From assembly GCF_900109465.1 (NCBI RefSeq), contig NZ_FOAZ01000020.1, positions 1 through 64,000 of the forward strand: DNA of 64,000 bases. The letters are read 5' to 3'. The translations under genes and the position numbers were made by a program. Below the pieces are notes generated by a model. That model did no database searches. It had not been told where the DNA came from and saw nothing but the letters and a program-made list of their open reading frames with translations. This document shows positions 41,707-49,723 of this stretch, in pieces. Source of the stretch: Streptacidiphilus jiangxiensis (lineage in GTDB: Bacteria; Actinomycetota; Actinomycetes; Streptomycetales; Streptomycetaceae). The first letter of the stretch is position 1, and every line of letters begins with the position of its first letter.

Positions 41707-42492
41707 TCAGGCGTCGACGGCGTGGAGGTTGGTCTGGCCGTCGGACGCGGTCAGGCCACCGTCGACGGTGAGGTGCGCGCCGTTGACGTATGCGGCGTCG
41801 GGGCCGGCCAAGAACGCGATGACGGCGGCGACTTCGGCCGGTTCGCCGGCGCGACCCATGGGCACGCGGTCGACGAAGCGCCGATGCAGTGCGCTCCCCT
41901 CGGCCAGGGCGTCGCGGTAGTACGGGCGGCTGAGCGTGAGGCCGGGGTGGACGGCGTTGACGCGGATCCGTGGGCCGTGGTCCAGCGCCATCGAGTTGGT
42001 CAGGCCGACCACGGCGCTCTTGGTCATGTTGTACGCGGCCTGATGCCACTCACCGCGCAGCCCCGCCACCGATCCGACGTTGACGATGCAACCGTGCACG
42101 GCCTCCAGATGGGGCAGAGCGGCGCGCGAGGCGAAGAACACGCCGTCGATGTTGGTCGCCAGCATGGTGCGGTAGCTGTCGACATCGATCCGGTCCACAG
42201 TGCCCGGGACCGCCACACCCGCGTTGTTGACCAGCACGTCCAGCCGGCCGAACCGCTCGGCCGCCTCGTCCATCACCGCGGCCACGGCCTCCTGGTCCGA
42301 GACGTCCGCGACCCGGGGATGCATGCGCGCCGCACCCGGGCCCGCCTGCGCGGTCTGCTTCAACGTCGCCTCGGTGCGCCCCACGAGCACGACGGTGTAC
42401 CCGTCGGCGGCGAACCGGTGCGCGGTGGCGGCCCCGATACCCGTACCGGCCCCCGTGATGACCGCCACGCGGCCGAAGAACTGTCGATCCAT
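41707..42492 (-). CDS. classical short-chain dehydrogenase/reductase
   Basis: A 261-aa SDR with cofactor motif VAVITGAGTGIGAATAHRFA, NNAG in LDVLVNNAGVAVPG, catalytic Ser in VNVGSVAGL and the YxxxK motif AYNMTKSAVVGLTNS. The C-terminal AAYVNGAHLTVDGGLTA is typical. It oxidises or reduces an alcohol/ketone with NAD(P). It is divergent from an AraC-family gene with 175 bases between the starts, so that regulator is the likely controller. Confidence 0.92.
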   Translation of the reverse strand: MDRQFFGRVAVITGAGTGIGAATAHRFAADGYTVVLVGRTEATLKQTAQAGPGAARMHPRVADVSDQEAVAAVMDEAAERFGRLDVLVNNAGVAVPGTVDRIDVDSYRTMLATNIDGVFFASRAALPHLEAVHGCIVNVGSVAGLRGEWHQAAYNMTKSAVVGLTNSMALDHGPRIRVNAVHPGLTLSRPYYRDALAEGSALHRRFVDRVPMGRAGEPAEVAAVIAFLAGPDAAYVNGAHLTVDGGLTASDGQTNLHAVDA

Positions 42493-42667
42493 GAGCCTGT
42501 CGCCCTCCCGATCGTTCGCTTCGAGCGGGGGATTGCCCCCACCAACGAGGCTAGGAAGACTGGACCTGCGCGGGCTTGCACCACAGCGCCAACCGAACAG
42601 AACATCGGCGCCACGCCGACCGCGCCGACCACCCACCGCGGCCACGGACGTCAGGGGACGCACGTCG

Positions 42668-43627
42668 ATGGACACCACCGGACCGGACGGCACCGAGTCA
42701 CGTGCGTTCGCCGCATTCCGGCAAGGATGGGAGGCGGAGTTCGGCACCACCGCCCCGCTGCCGGCGTTCAGCCCGGCCACGAGAGGCGACTTCCGAGTCA
42801 GGAGCCGCGCGGTTCGCGTGCACGACGTGGCCGTCACCGACCTGCGCGGCGCGTCGGTCATCCGCACCGAGGGCCCGCTCGGCGGGCCCGAGGACGTGGT
42901 GCGGCTGTACGTCGTCAAACGCGGCGCCTGGACGCTCGGCGGCGCCCACGACGGCACCGAACGCACCATCACGGCCGGCCAGTTCCTTCTGAAGCACGTC
43001 GGAAGCCCGTCGCACTTCGAAACCCTCCCCGACACGACGGCGAAGGTCCTGGTCCTTCCGGCGGCCAAGCTCGCACCCCTGCTGGGGAACCGCACCGTCT
43101 CCGGCGCGGCGGGCGCAGCGGAAGTGCGCCTGCTGACCGCGCACACGAACATGCTCTACCAGACGATGCCGGACCTTGGCCCGGCCGGAGCGCAGGCCGC
43201 CCACAGCACCCTGATCGAGCTGGCCAAGGCGGTGGCCCGCAGCCGGTTCGACGCCACCGAACCCCTGCTGGCCCCCGCTCTCGCCCACGCGGCCAAGGAC
43301 CTCGCCGACGCCCGCCTGACCGACCCGGGACTGTCCACGGCGTTACTGGCACGGGAGTTGAACGTGTCCGTCCGCACCCTGCAACGCGCGTTCGCCGCGA
43401 CCGGCGATTCGGTGATCTCCTACATCCGTCGGCGCCGGCTGGAGGAAGCCCGGCTCGCGCTCGCCACGCCGTCCGGCCGCGGCCGACTCAGCGTCTCGGA
43501 ACTCGCCGCACACTGGCAGTTCTCGGACAGCAGCCACTTCATCCGCACCTTCAAGAAGCACTACGGCAGCACGCCGAGTGAGTACGCCCGGTCCCAGGAG
43601 TCGCCCGGCGCCCAGACCAGTTGTTGA
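42668..43627 (+). CDS. AraC-family regulator with cupin-like AraC-binding-2 domain
   Basis: A 319-aa protein with an N-terminal AraC_binding_2-type domain (DVVRLYVVKRGAWTLGGAHD, TITAGQFLLKHVGSPSHFET) and a C-terminal double helix-turn-helix (LSTALLARELNVSVRTLQRA, VSELAAHWQFSDSSHFIRTF, KKHYGSTPSEYAR). This is the architecture of AraC/FeaR-like activators common in actinomycetes. An upstream start is possible, but AGGGGA at 42652 supports ATG 42668. The divergent SDR gene is its probable target. Confidence 0.9.
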   Translation: MDTTGPDGTESRAFAAFRQGWEAEFGTTAPLPAFSPATRGDFRVRSRAVRVHDVAVTDLRGASVIRTEGPLGGPEDVVRLYVVKRGAWTLGGAHDGTERTITAGQFLLKHVGSPSHFETLPDTTAKVLVLPAAKLAPLLGNRTVSGAAGAAEVRLLTAHTNMLYQTMPDLGPAGAQAAHSTLIELAKAVARSRFDATEPLLAPALAHAAKDLADARLTDPGLSTALLARELNVSVRTLQRAFAATGDSVISYIRRRRLEEARLALATPSGRGRLSVSELAAHWQFSDSSHFIRTFKKHYGSTPSEYARSQESPGAQTSC

Positions 43628-43745
43628 GGCAGCCGGTCGACGACGTGCGTTGATTACTTCGCCCGCTGCTCGTCGGCAGCGGTCCGACGGGCACGGACGA
43701 CTCTGCGTCAGGCGAGCAGAGCCAGGCGGTGGGCGTCGGCCTGGA

Positions 43746-44378
43746 TCACAGCAGTGTGGCGGTGAGCATGTCGGCCAGCCAGCGCTGGTAGGCGCCGCCG
43801 TCCCAGCCGGCCTCCACGGTGAGCTTCGCGAAGAGCGCGGTCGTCGTGAGAGCCCAGCAGGCGTCCGTGGCGTGGACCGGGTCGGCGCCGGCGCGCAGGG
43901 CGCCGCGGTCGGCGAGGTGGTCGACGAGGGCGCGGACCGCCACCCGCCGCTCCTGCTCGCCCGTCGCCAGCACGGCGGCGCCCTCCGGACCCGCCTGGGC
44001 CAGCAGTGTCGCCAGCGGCGTCACTCGCTCATGGATGGCCCGGACCGCGCCGGCGAACAGCCACATCTTCCTCGCGGGCTCGTCGGCGGCGAGCACCTCG
44101 CGTGCCTGCTCGCGGTCGAGCATGGCCACGGGCTCGTCGTCGCCCGCCAGCGTGATGTCCCACAGCGCCTTGACCAGTCCCTCCTTGCCGCCGAACGTCT
44201 TGTAGACGGTCTCGGCCGAGACCCCGGCGCGGTCGGCGACCGCGCGGATCGTGGCGGCCTTGAAGCCGTCGGCGACGAGCAGCTCGCCGAACGCCCGCAC
44301 CACCGCCGTGCGGGTACGCCGCGCGGCGGCGGCGCGCCGGGTGGAGTCGTACGGCTTGCGGCCCGGTGTCGACGGCAT
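43746..44378 (-). CDS. TetR-family regulator
   Basis: A 210-aa TetR protein with helix-turn-helix ATIRAVADRAGVSAETVYKT followed by FGGKEGLVKALWD (residues 40-72). The N-terminal tail is very basic (RKPYDSTRRAAAARRTRTAV). It is divergent from the metallo-beta-lactamase gene; the palindrome at 44408-44421 lies between the two starts, 30 bases from each, and is probably its operator. Confidence 0.9.
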   Translation of the reverse strand: MPSTPGRKPYDSTRRAAAARRTRTAVVRAFGELLVADGFKAATIRAVADRAGVSAETVYKTFGGKEGLVKALWDITLAGDDEPVAMLDREQAREVLAADEPARKMWLFAGAVRAIHERVTPLATLLAQAGPEGAAVLATGEQERRVAVRALVDHLADRGALRAGADPVHATDACWALTTTALFAKLTVEAGWDGGAYQRWLADMLTATLL

Positions 44379-44407
44379 GGAGCATGGCCTCCAGAGATTA
44401 GATACAG

Positions 44408-44421
44408 TTGACTGTAGTCAA
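44408..44421. promoter_or_regulatory. TTGACT/AGTCAA palindrome, TetR operator candidate
   Basis: TTGACT-GT-AGTCAA in the 73-base gap between the TetR and MBL genes. The left arm is also a -35-like TTGACT for the plus-strand gene, so bound repressor would cover the promoter of both genes. Confidence 0.65.
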
Positions 44422-44451
44422 ATATTTGACGCGCGCAGCAGTGAGGGAATC

Positions 44452-45231
44452 ATGTCTCGTCGCACGCAGCCCGATCGGGTCCACCAGGTCGCCCCAGCTG
44501 TCGAACGCCTCGGTGACGGCATGGTCAACTTCTATCTGGTCGACCACCCCGACGGCCTGGTGCTGGTCGACGCCGGGCTCCCCGGCCACCTGGGACAACT
44601 GCGGGAACACCTGGCCCGCTCCGGCAGGTCCCTGCACGAGATCAAGGCGGTTCTGCTCACCCACGGCCACCCGGACCACACCGGACTGGTCACCGCCGCC
44701 CAGCAGGCCGGCGCAGACATCTGGATCCACGAGGCCGACGCGGCGATCCTCGCCGACGGACCACGCAGTGCCATGCGCCACGCGAAGCCCGAACGCTCCA
44801 TGTTCCCGTACCTGCTACGCCGTCCCGCATCGATCAGCGGCCCGCTGCACCTGGCCCGCATGGGCGGCTTCAGCGGCAGACCGGTGCACGGCGCGCACAC
44901 GTTCCAAGGCGACCACCACTTCGACGAGATCCCCGGCCGGCCCCAGGCCGTCGCCCTGCCCGGCCACACCGACGGCACCGTCGCCTACCACTTCCCGGCA
45001 CTCGGGGTGCTGTTCACCGGCGACGCCCTGGTCACCCGCGAAGACATGATCGGGCACACCGGCCCGTCCCTGGTCTCCCGCGGGTTCACCCACGACGGCG
45101 CCGCCGCCCTCTCCTCCCTCGACCGGCTCGCCGAACTGCCGCCGGCACTGCTCCTGCCCGGCCACGGCCCCGCCTTCGCCGACGGACCGCAGGCCGCCGC
45201 CACCCAGGCCCGCCACATGGGGCTCCACTGA
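44452..45231 (+). CDS. MBL-fold metallo-hydrolase
   Basis: A 259-aa metallo-beta-lactamase-fold enzyme with LLTHGHPDHTGLV (H-x-H-x-D-H), VALPGHTDGTVAYHF, the bridging Asp in FTGDALVT and the last His in LLPGHGPAF. All metal ligands are present. Glyoxalase II-like or lactonase activity is possible; the substrate cannot be told. Repression by the divergent TetR protein is likely. An aldo/keto reductase gene follows 100 bases later on the same strand. Confidence 0.9.
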   Translation: MSRRTQPDRVHQVAPAVERLGDGMVNFYLVDHPDGLVLVDAGLPGHLGQLREHLARSGRSLHEIKAVLLTHGHPDHTGLVTAAQQAGADIWIHEADAAILADGPRSAMRHAKPERSMFPYLLRRPASISGPLHLARMGGFSGRPVHGAHTFQGDHHFDEIPGRPQAVALPGHTDGTVAYHFPALGVLFTGDALVTREDMIGHTGPSLVSRGFTHDGAAALSSLDRLAELPPALLLPGHGPAFADGPQAAATQARHMGLH

Positions 45232-45331
45232 GATCCGTGCGCCACCCCTGACGACGCACATCCATCGGACCGATACCCGTGCGCGTGGCTCCAGGCCCGC
45301 CCGGCGACGGCACGGACAAGAAGGGCACACC

Positions 45332-46198
45332 ATGACCAGCAGCGCTCCCGGCGGCACCCTGACCCTCGCCGACGGCCTCACTGTGAGCCGGATGGGCTAC
45401 GGCGCGATGCAGTTGGCCGGTCCCGGGGTCTTCGGACCGCCCAAGGACCGCGACCGGGCCCTGACGGTGCTGCGCGAGGCCGTCGAACGGGGCATCACCC
45501 ACATCGACACCAGCGACTACTACGGTCCCTACGTCGTCAACGAGCTCATCAGGGAAGCCCTGCACCCGTACCCGGCGGACCTGCACATCGTCACCAAGGT
45601 CGGGGCCAGGCGCGACGAGACCGGCGCCTGGCTCCCCGCACAGCGACCCGCAGAACTCACCGCCCAGGTCCACGACAACCTCCGGCGCCTCGGCCTCGAC
45701 ACCCTGGACGTCGTCAACCTGCGCATCGCCTCCTTCGACGGCCCGTCCGACGACTCCATCGCCGAGCAGTTCGGCACCCTGGCCGACCTGCGCCGCCAGG
45801 GCCTGATCCGCCATCTCGGGCTCAGCGGAACCACGGACGCCCAGCTCACCGAGGCACAGGCCATCGCCCCGGTGGTCACCGTGCAGAACCTCTACAACCT
45901 CGCCAACCGCAAGGACGACGCACTCGTGGACCGCTGCGCCGCCGAGAACATCGCCTTCGCTCCCTTCTTCCCCCTCGGCGGCTTCCAGCCGCTTCAGTTC
46001 CACACCCTCACCGAGATCGCCACCGAACTCGACGCCTCTCCGCAGCAGGTCGCCCTGGCCTGGCTGCTCCACCGCTCGCTCACCACCGTCCTGATCCCGG
46101 GCACCTCCTCCCCGGCCCATCTGCGCGAGAACATCGCCGCCGCCGACCTCTCGCTGCCCGCCGCCGCAGTCGCCCAACTCGACGCCATGAGCCGGTAG
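45332..46198 (+). CDS. aldo/keto reductase
   Basis: A 288-aa (beta/alpha)8 reductase: GYGAMQLAGPGVFG, catalytic Asp and Tyr in HIDTSDYYGP, Lys in HIVTKVGARRD and the NADPH end LIPGTSSPAHLRENIAA. The catalytic His is replaced in LDVVNLRIASF (Asn/Arg instead of the usual H), as in several actinomycete members of the oxidoreductase sub-group. It probably forms a unit with the MBL-fold gene upstream and would reduce small aldehydes or ketones. Confidence 0.9.
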   Translation: MTSSAPGGTLTLADGLTVSRMGYGAMQLAGPGVFGPPKDRDRALTVLREAVERGITHIDTSDYYGPYVVNELIREALHPYPADLHIVTKVGARRDETGAWLPAQRPAELTAQVHDNLRRLGLDTLDVVNLRIASFDGPSDDSIAEQFGTLADLRRQGLIRHLGLSGTTDAQLTEAQAIAPVVTVQNLYNLANRKDDALVDRCAAENIAFAPFFPLGGFQPLQFHTLTEIATELDASPQQVALAWLLHRSLTTVLIPGTSSPAHLRENIAAADLSLPAAAVAQLDAMSR

Positions 46199-46206
46199 AG
46201 CGCAGA

Positions 46207-46380
46207 TCAGAGGGTGACGGTCTTGTACTCGAGGTAGGTGTTCAGGCCGGCGAAGCCGTACTCGCGCCCGATTCCGCTGTCCTTGAACCCGCCGAAGGGG
46301 CCGTCGAAGCCGACCGGCGCGCCGTTGACCGTGACGGTGACGGTGCCGGTGCGGATGCGGCGGGCGACGGCGACGCCCTC
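46207..46380 (-). pseudogene. aldehyde dehydrogenase, C-terminal tail
   Basis: The reverse frame reads GPEGVAVARRIRTGTVTVTV, then NGAPVGFDGPFGGFKDSGIG and REYGFAGLNTYLEYKTVTL. This is the last 58 residues of an NAD-dependent aldehyde dehydrogenase, ending at the normal C-terminus. The catalytic Cys and cofactor domain are missing. The sequence TVTVTVNG has one extra Thr-Val, a 6-bp duplication (GTGACGGTGACGGTG) compared with the family TVTVNG. Confidence 0.8.
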
Positions 46381-46573
46381 TGGTCCCGCGGCTCGGGGCC
46401 AGATCCGCGTCGTCGCCGATCTCGACCCTTGGTGGGCGGCTCGAGCCACTGCCGGTGAGAGCGGCGCCCGGCCGGGCGGCGGTGTCGGCCCGGTCGACGG
46501 GACCGACTCCGGGCTCAGGTCTCCCACCTGCTCGTGGAGCGTTGGGCGGGGACGGCGCCCTGGGTGATGGTGC

Positions 46574-47044
46574 TCAGGGGGAGCAGGGGCGGGTCTCGGT
46601 CCAGTCGACCATGAGGCGGCGTTCAGCGAAGTACCAGTTGCCGTCGGCCTGCTTGACGAACTGGTCGAGGTAGCGGATGGAGGCGATCATGATGGTGCGC
46701 TGCGGGGGCTCGTCGCGGGAGATGTGGTGGGCGATGCAGTAGCTTTCGCCGGTGGCGCGGTCGCCGTCGAGAGTGACGGTGCTCTGGCCGTTGAAGTGGG
46801 TGGTGGCCTGGTAGGTGTTCAGGTTGTCGAACACCGGGGCCAGGGAGTCGCGGCCGTTCAGTTCCTGGGTGGGTTCGGCGGCGGTGGAGTCCATGTAGAC
46901 CAGGAAGCGGGTGTCCTCGGTGAACAGGGCCACCTGGCCCTTGGCGTCGCGGCGGTCGGCGCAGTGGGCGTAGGCGTCGACGAGCTCGCGGATGGCCAGC
47001 CGGTCGGCGGCCTCCTGCGGCGTGACGGGTGCATGGGGGGACAT
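46574..47044 (-). CDS. SnoaL-like (NTF2-fold) protein, 156 aa
   Basis: SnoaL_4-like: AADRLAIRELVDAYAHCADR, then RDAKGQVALFTEDTRFLVYM and IRYLDQFVKQADGNWYFAER. The Tyr/His/Asp set (YAHCADRRD) at the start is that of the dehydratase/ring-hydroxylating beta-like sub-group. ATG 47044 follows a GGAGAC sequence. It lies between a decayed aldehyde dehydrogenase and a small gene, and may share regulation by the TetR protein at 47429. Confidence 0.8.
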   Translation of the reverse strand: MSPHAPVTPQEAADRLAIRELVDAYAHCADRRDAKGQVALFTEDTRFLVYMDSTAAEPTQELNGRDSLAPVFDNLNTYQATTHFNGQSTVTLDGDRATGESYCIAHHISRDEPPQRTIMIASIRYLDQFVKQADGNWYFAERRLMVDWTETRPCSP

Positions 47045-47154
47045 GGCGTCTCCGTTCGTATTCGGGTGCTTCAACTCGGGTGTCAGTGGTCAGGGCCCGG
47101 TAATCCGTACGGTATGAGGCTCAGTCAGAGCCGCTGGGCAGACGCGCGGGCCGG

Positions 47155-47337
47155 TCATCCGGCGGCCGGTGCGGGGCGGATGGTGGTCCAGGTGTAGCCG
47201 GTGCCGGCCTCGGTCACGCTGCCGAGGACGCCGTCGGTGGAGACGACGCAGGTCGGCTCGGCCCTCTCCGCCGGTGCGTGGAAGATGTCCCCAGCGATCA
47301 GCACCGACTCGGCGGGGCCCAGCGTGCGCTGTTCCAT
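47155..47337 (-). CDS. short hypothetical protein, 60 aa
   Basis: Reads MEQRTLGPAESVLIAGDIFH then APAERAEPTCVVSTDGVLGS and ends TIRPAPAAG. GGGAGG lies six bases before the ATG at 47337. The beginning resembles a strand-turn-strand of cupin or dehydrogenase folds but is too short to assign. It is divergent from the TetR gene at 47429 across a repeat-rich promoter. Confidence 0.5.
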   Translation of the reverse strand: MEQRTLGPAESVLIAGDIFHAPAERAEPTCVVSTDGVLGSVTEAGTGYTWTTIRPAPAAG

Positions 47338-47348
47338 GGCCATCCTCC

Positions 47349-47416
47349 CAACTAACCGGATAGATACCAGCGTAGATCTGCCTCTCCCATGAAGCAACCA
47401 ACTGGATAGTTAGTTG
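47349..47416. promoter_or_regulatory. inverted and direct repeats in a divergent promoter
   Basis: CAACTAAC (47349-47356) and its inverse GTTAGTTG (47409-47416) flank two direct copies of AAC(C/T)GGATAG. The second copy lies within AACCAACTGGATAGTTAGTT, a near-palindrome. The region is probably the operator of the TetR protein that begins 13 bases downstream. Confidence 0.6.
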
Positions 47417-47428
47417 TAGGGTTGGCTC

Positions 47429-47995
47429 ATGCCACCACGCGATGCCAACGCCACCAAGGCCCGACTGCTCGACGCCGCCTTCGCCGAGTTCGCCGCTTAC
47501 GGCATCGCCGGCGCCCGCGTGGACCGCATCGCCGAGAATGCCGGCGCAAACAAGCGGATGATCTACATCTACTTCGGCAACAAGGAGCAGCTGTTCGACG
47601 AGGTGCTGCGGCGGGCAGTCGAGGCCGGCATCGCGGCTGTGCCGTTCGACGTCGAGGATCTTCCCGGCTACGCGGGAGCGATCTTCGACCACCTCGTCGC
47701 GCGGCGGGACCTGATGCGCCTGCGCCTGTGGAAGCTTCTGGAACGCCCCGACGCCGACGGGCTCGAAGCGAAGGCCTTCGCGGGCAAGACCGCCAGCGTC
47801 GCCGAGGCGCAGCAGCGTGGCGACCTCGCCCAGGAGATGCTGCCCGACGACCTGCTGACCATGGTCCTGGCCGCGGCCCAGGCATGGTTCTGGGCCGACG
47901 AGGGTGGCCGGCTCCAAAAGCCGGAACGCCTGGCCCAGCACCGCTCGGCGGTCGTCGAGGCCGCCCGCCGAATCATTGACCCCGCCGCCGACTGA
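47429..47995 (+). CDS. TetR-family regulator
   Basis: A 188-aa TetR protein: KARLLDAAFAEFAAYGIAGA and helix-turn-helix ARVDRIAENAGANKRMIYIY followed by FGNKEQLFDEVL. The C-terminal domain reads like TetR_C_17/YcnC-like members (MLPDDLLTMVLAAAQAWFWA). The start is at ATG 47429, 13 bases after repeat-rich sequence. The divergent small gene and SnoaL-like gene are candidate targets, as is the epimerase 61 bases downstream. Confidence 0.9.
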   Translation: MPPRDANATKARLLDAAFAEFAAYGIAGARVDRIAENAGANKRMIYIYFGNKEQLFDEVLRRAVEAGIAAVPFDVEDLPGYAGAIFDHLVARRDLMRLRLWKLLERPDADGLEAKAFAGKTASVAEAQQRGDLAQEMLPDDLLTMVLAAAQAWFWADEGGRLQKPERLAQHRSAVVEAARRIIDPAAD

Positions 47996-48056
47996 CGACC
48001 GATCAGCCGCCGCGCTGACCAGCACAACCCCCCCCCAGAACAGAAGGAGTGTCGCG

Positions 48057-48722
48057 GTGAAGGTCATCCTGTTTGGCGCCTCGGGCATGGTCGGACAGGG
48101 AGTGCTCCGCGCCTGCCTGGAAGACCCCCAGGTGACGGAGATCATCGCCGTCGTCCGGCGGCCACTGGGCCGGAACGAACCCAAACTCCGCGAGGTCGTC
48201 CACGCGGACTTCGTCGACCTGTCCCCGCTGGAGGAGGACCTGGCAGGGGCCGACGCCTGCTTCTATACCCTCGGCGTCTCCGTGGCGGGGCGAAGCCACA
48301 CAGAGTACGAGCTGATCACTTACACGTACACCGTGGAGGCCGCCCGCGTGGTGGCCGCCGGCAACCCGCACCTGACGTTCGTCTACGTGTCGGGAGAGGG
48401 AACCGACAGCTCGGAACAGGGCCGCGCCTACTGGGCCCGGGTGAAGGGGAAAACGGAGAACACCCTGCTGGCCATGGACATGCGCGCCTACATGTTCCGC
48501 CCCGGCATGATCCAGCCCCTCCACGGGGAGACGTCCGGCACCACCTGGTACCGGCTCTTCTACAAGATCACGTCCCCGCTCTACCCGCTGCTGCGTCGGG
48601 TGGCGCCCCGCTACGTGACCAGCACCGAGCAGCTGGGGCGCGCCATGATCGCTACCACCCGCCTCGACGGCGTCGGACCGCACATCCTGCCCACCGCCCA
48701 GATCAACCATCTCGGGACCTGA
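48057..48722 (+). CDS. NAD(P)-binding epimerase-like (atypical SDR) protein
   Basis: A 221-aa protein with VILFGASGMVGQGVLRACLE at the N-terminus, ADFVDLSPLEEDLAGADACF and the strand TFVYVSGEGTDSSEQG, of the short TIP30/YbjT-like atypical SDRs. There is no full YxxxK site (YWARVKGKTE serves in its place). AGAAGGAG lies six bases before the GTG start. A run of nine C residues (48028-48036) lies just upstream and could be misread. It follows the TetR gene in the same direction. Confidence 0.85.
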   Translation: MKVILFGASGMVGQGVLRACLEDPQVTEIIAVVRRPLGRNEPKLREVVHADFVDLSPLEEDLAGADACFYTLGVSVAGRSHTEYELITYTYTVEAARVVAAGNPHLTFVYVSGEGTDSSEQGRAYWARVKGKTENTLLAMDMRAYMFRPGMIQPLHGETSGTTWYRLFYKITSPLYPLLRRVAPRYVTSTEQLGRAMIATTRLDGVGPHILPTAQINHLGT

Positions 48723-48788
48723 CCACGCCATCGGCCCACCGGGGTGGTCGGGGCGGTTGAGGCTGGTCCTGCGAGCCCGGTCCCGCTC

Positions 48789-49115
48789 TCATGCCTGCTC
48801 GTTGCGCGCGGCGATTCCTTGTCCGTGGTAGAGCTCGTCGTAGTAGTGGAGCACAAGCGGTCGGGTGAGCATGGCCTCGAAGGTCGCGGTGAAGCCGCGT
48901 TCGGTGCGCCAGGCGAGGTAGTCGGTGTAGTTGCGGGCCTCGGTCCACTGGGTCAGGCCGGTGACGTGGTCGGGATCGTTCTGGTCGTGCAGGATGCGGA
49001 TGTCCTCGCAACCCTCGTGCTTGAGGCTCTCGCCCAGGATGTCCAGCAACAGTTGCGCGACGTCGTCGCCGCGACCGGGTTGGGCGAACAGCTCGGCGGT
49101 GACCAGCGTGCTCAT
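48789..49115 (-). CDS. antibiotic biosynthesis monooxygenase (ABM) family protein
   Basis: A 108-aa ABM domain: MSTLVTAELFAQPGRGDDVA, then ESLKHEGCEDIRILHDQNDP and YTDYLAWRTERGFTATFEA. Likely a small-molecule monooxygenase or related ferredoxin-fold protein. It lies 103 bases downstream of the NTF2-fold gene at 49219, on the same strand, so both may be transcribed from the MerR-controlled promoter. Confidence 0.85.
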   Translation of the reverse strand: MSTLVTAELFAQPGRGDDVAQLLLDILGESLKHEGCEDIRILHDQNDPDHVTGLTQWTEARNYTDYLAWRTERGFTATFEAMLTRPLVLHYYDELYHGQGIAARNEQA

Positions 49116-49218
49116 GGGGATGTTCCTTCTCCGACGGTGACGGGCTCGGCCCGCCGCCGGAGCGTGTGCGGGCCGAGGCCTGGGTGGGGTGGCGGCAAGG
49201 CTGCCGGCGGGCCTGTCC

Positions 49219-49593
49219 TCAGTAGGGCGAGGGCTGGTTGTGGATGATGACCAGCGAGGTGATCTTGCCGCCGGCGTCGGTGAGGTAGTTGGTGAGGACC
49301 AGTTCGTCGGGCAGGTTGGTCTTGTCGTAGGTACCGTCGTAGCGCGCCCGCACGATGGTCATGTTGCCGTGGCGCGAGAGCTCCGTGACGTCCATCGTGA
49401 CCTTGTCCCCGACGATCTCGCGGTCCAGCCAGGCGCGGATCGAGGCGGGGTCGGCGAACTCGCGGCTCGCGTCGTTGACCACGGCGTCGTCCGCGAAGGT
49501 CGCCATGATGGCGTCCACGTCGAAGGCGTTCACCGCCTCGATGTAGGCGGCGACGACGTCGGGCAGAGCTGCAGCCTGGGCGTTGGTGTTCAT
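49219..49593 (-). CDS. NTF2/SnoaL-like protein, 124 aa
   Basis: Reads LPDVVAAYIEAVNAFDVDAI then MATFADDAVVNDASREFADP and ends TSLVIIHNQPSPY, a SnoaL_2-type NTF2 fold with Asp residues in the cavity. Possible isomerase, cyclase or epoxide hydrolase. Divergent from the MerR gene with 130 bases between the starts, and so probably activated by it together with the ABM gene downstream. Confidence 0.83.
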   Translation of the reverse strand: MNTNAQAAALPDVVAAYIEAVNAFDVDAIMATFADDAVVNDASREFADPASIRAWLDREIVGDKVTMDVTELSRHGNMTIVRARYDGTYDKTNLPDELVLTNYLTDAGGKITSLVIIHNQPSPY

Positions 49594-49689
49594 GGGGAAT
49601 CTCCTCGCAAAGCCTCGGCGCGGTGCGGCGCCTACCACCGACCCTGAGCCCTACCCCCGCGGGAGGGTCAACCGGGGACTGTCCGCTGG

Positions 49690-49710
49690 ACCCTCCGGCA
49701 GGGGGAGGGT
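49690..49710. promoter_or_regulatory. MerR-type dyad
   Basis: ACCCTCC-N7-GGAGGGT directly before TTGACA (49710-49715). A related GGGAGGGT also occurs at 49660-49667. The dyad lies 14 bases upstream of the merR-like start in the divergent promoter. Confidence 0.6.
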
Positions 49711-49723
49711 TGACACTGGTGCC

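Noticed and set aside
41722-43581. A 619-codon plus-strand frame across the SDR and AraC genes
   Set aside because: It crosses two well-supported genes in the wrong strand or frame and is low-complexity Arg/Gly/Ala.
48028-48036. Run of nine C residues as a phase-variation tract
   Set aside because: It lies upstream of the ribosome binding site and start codon, outside the coding frame, so length changes would not shift the frame. It is more likely a place for base-calling error.
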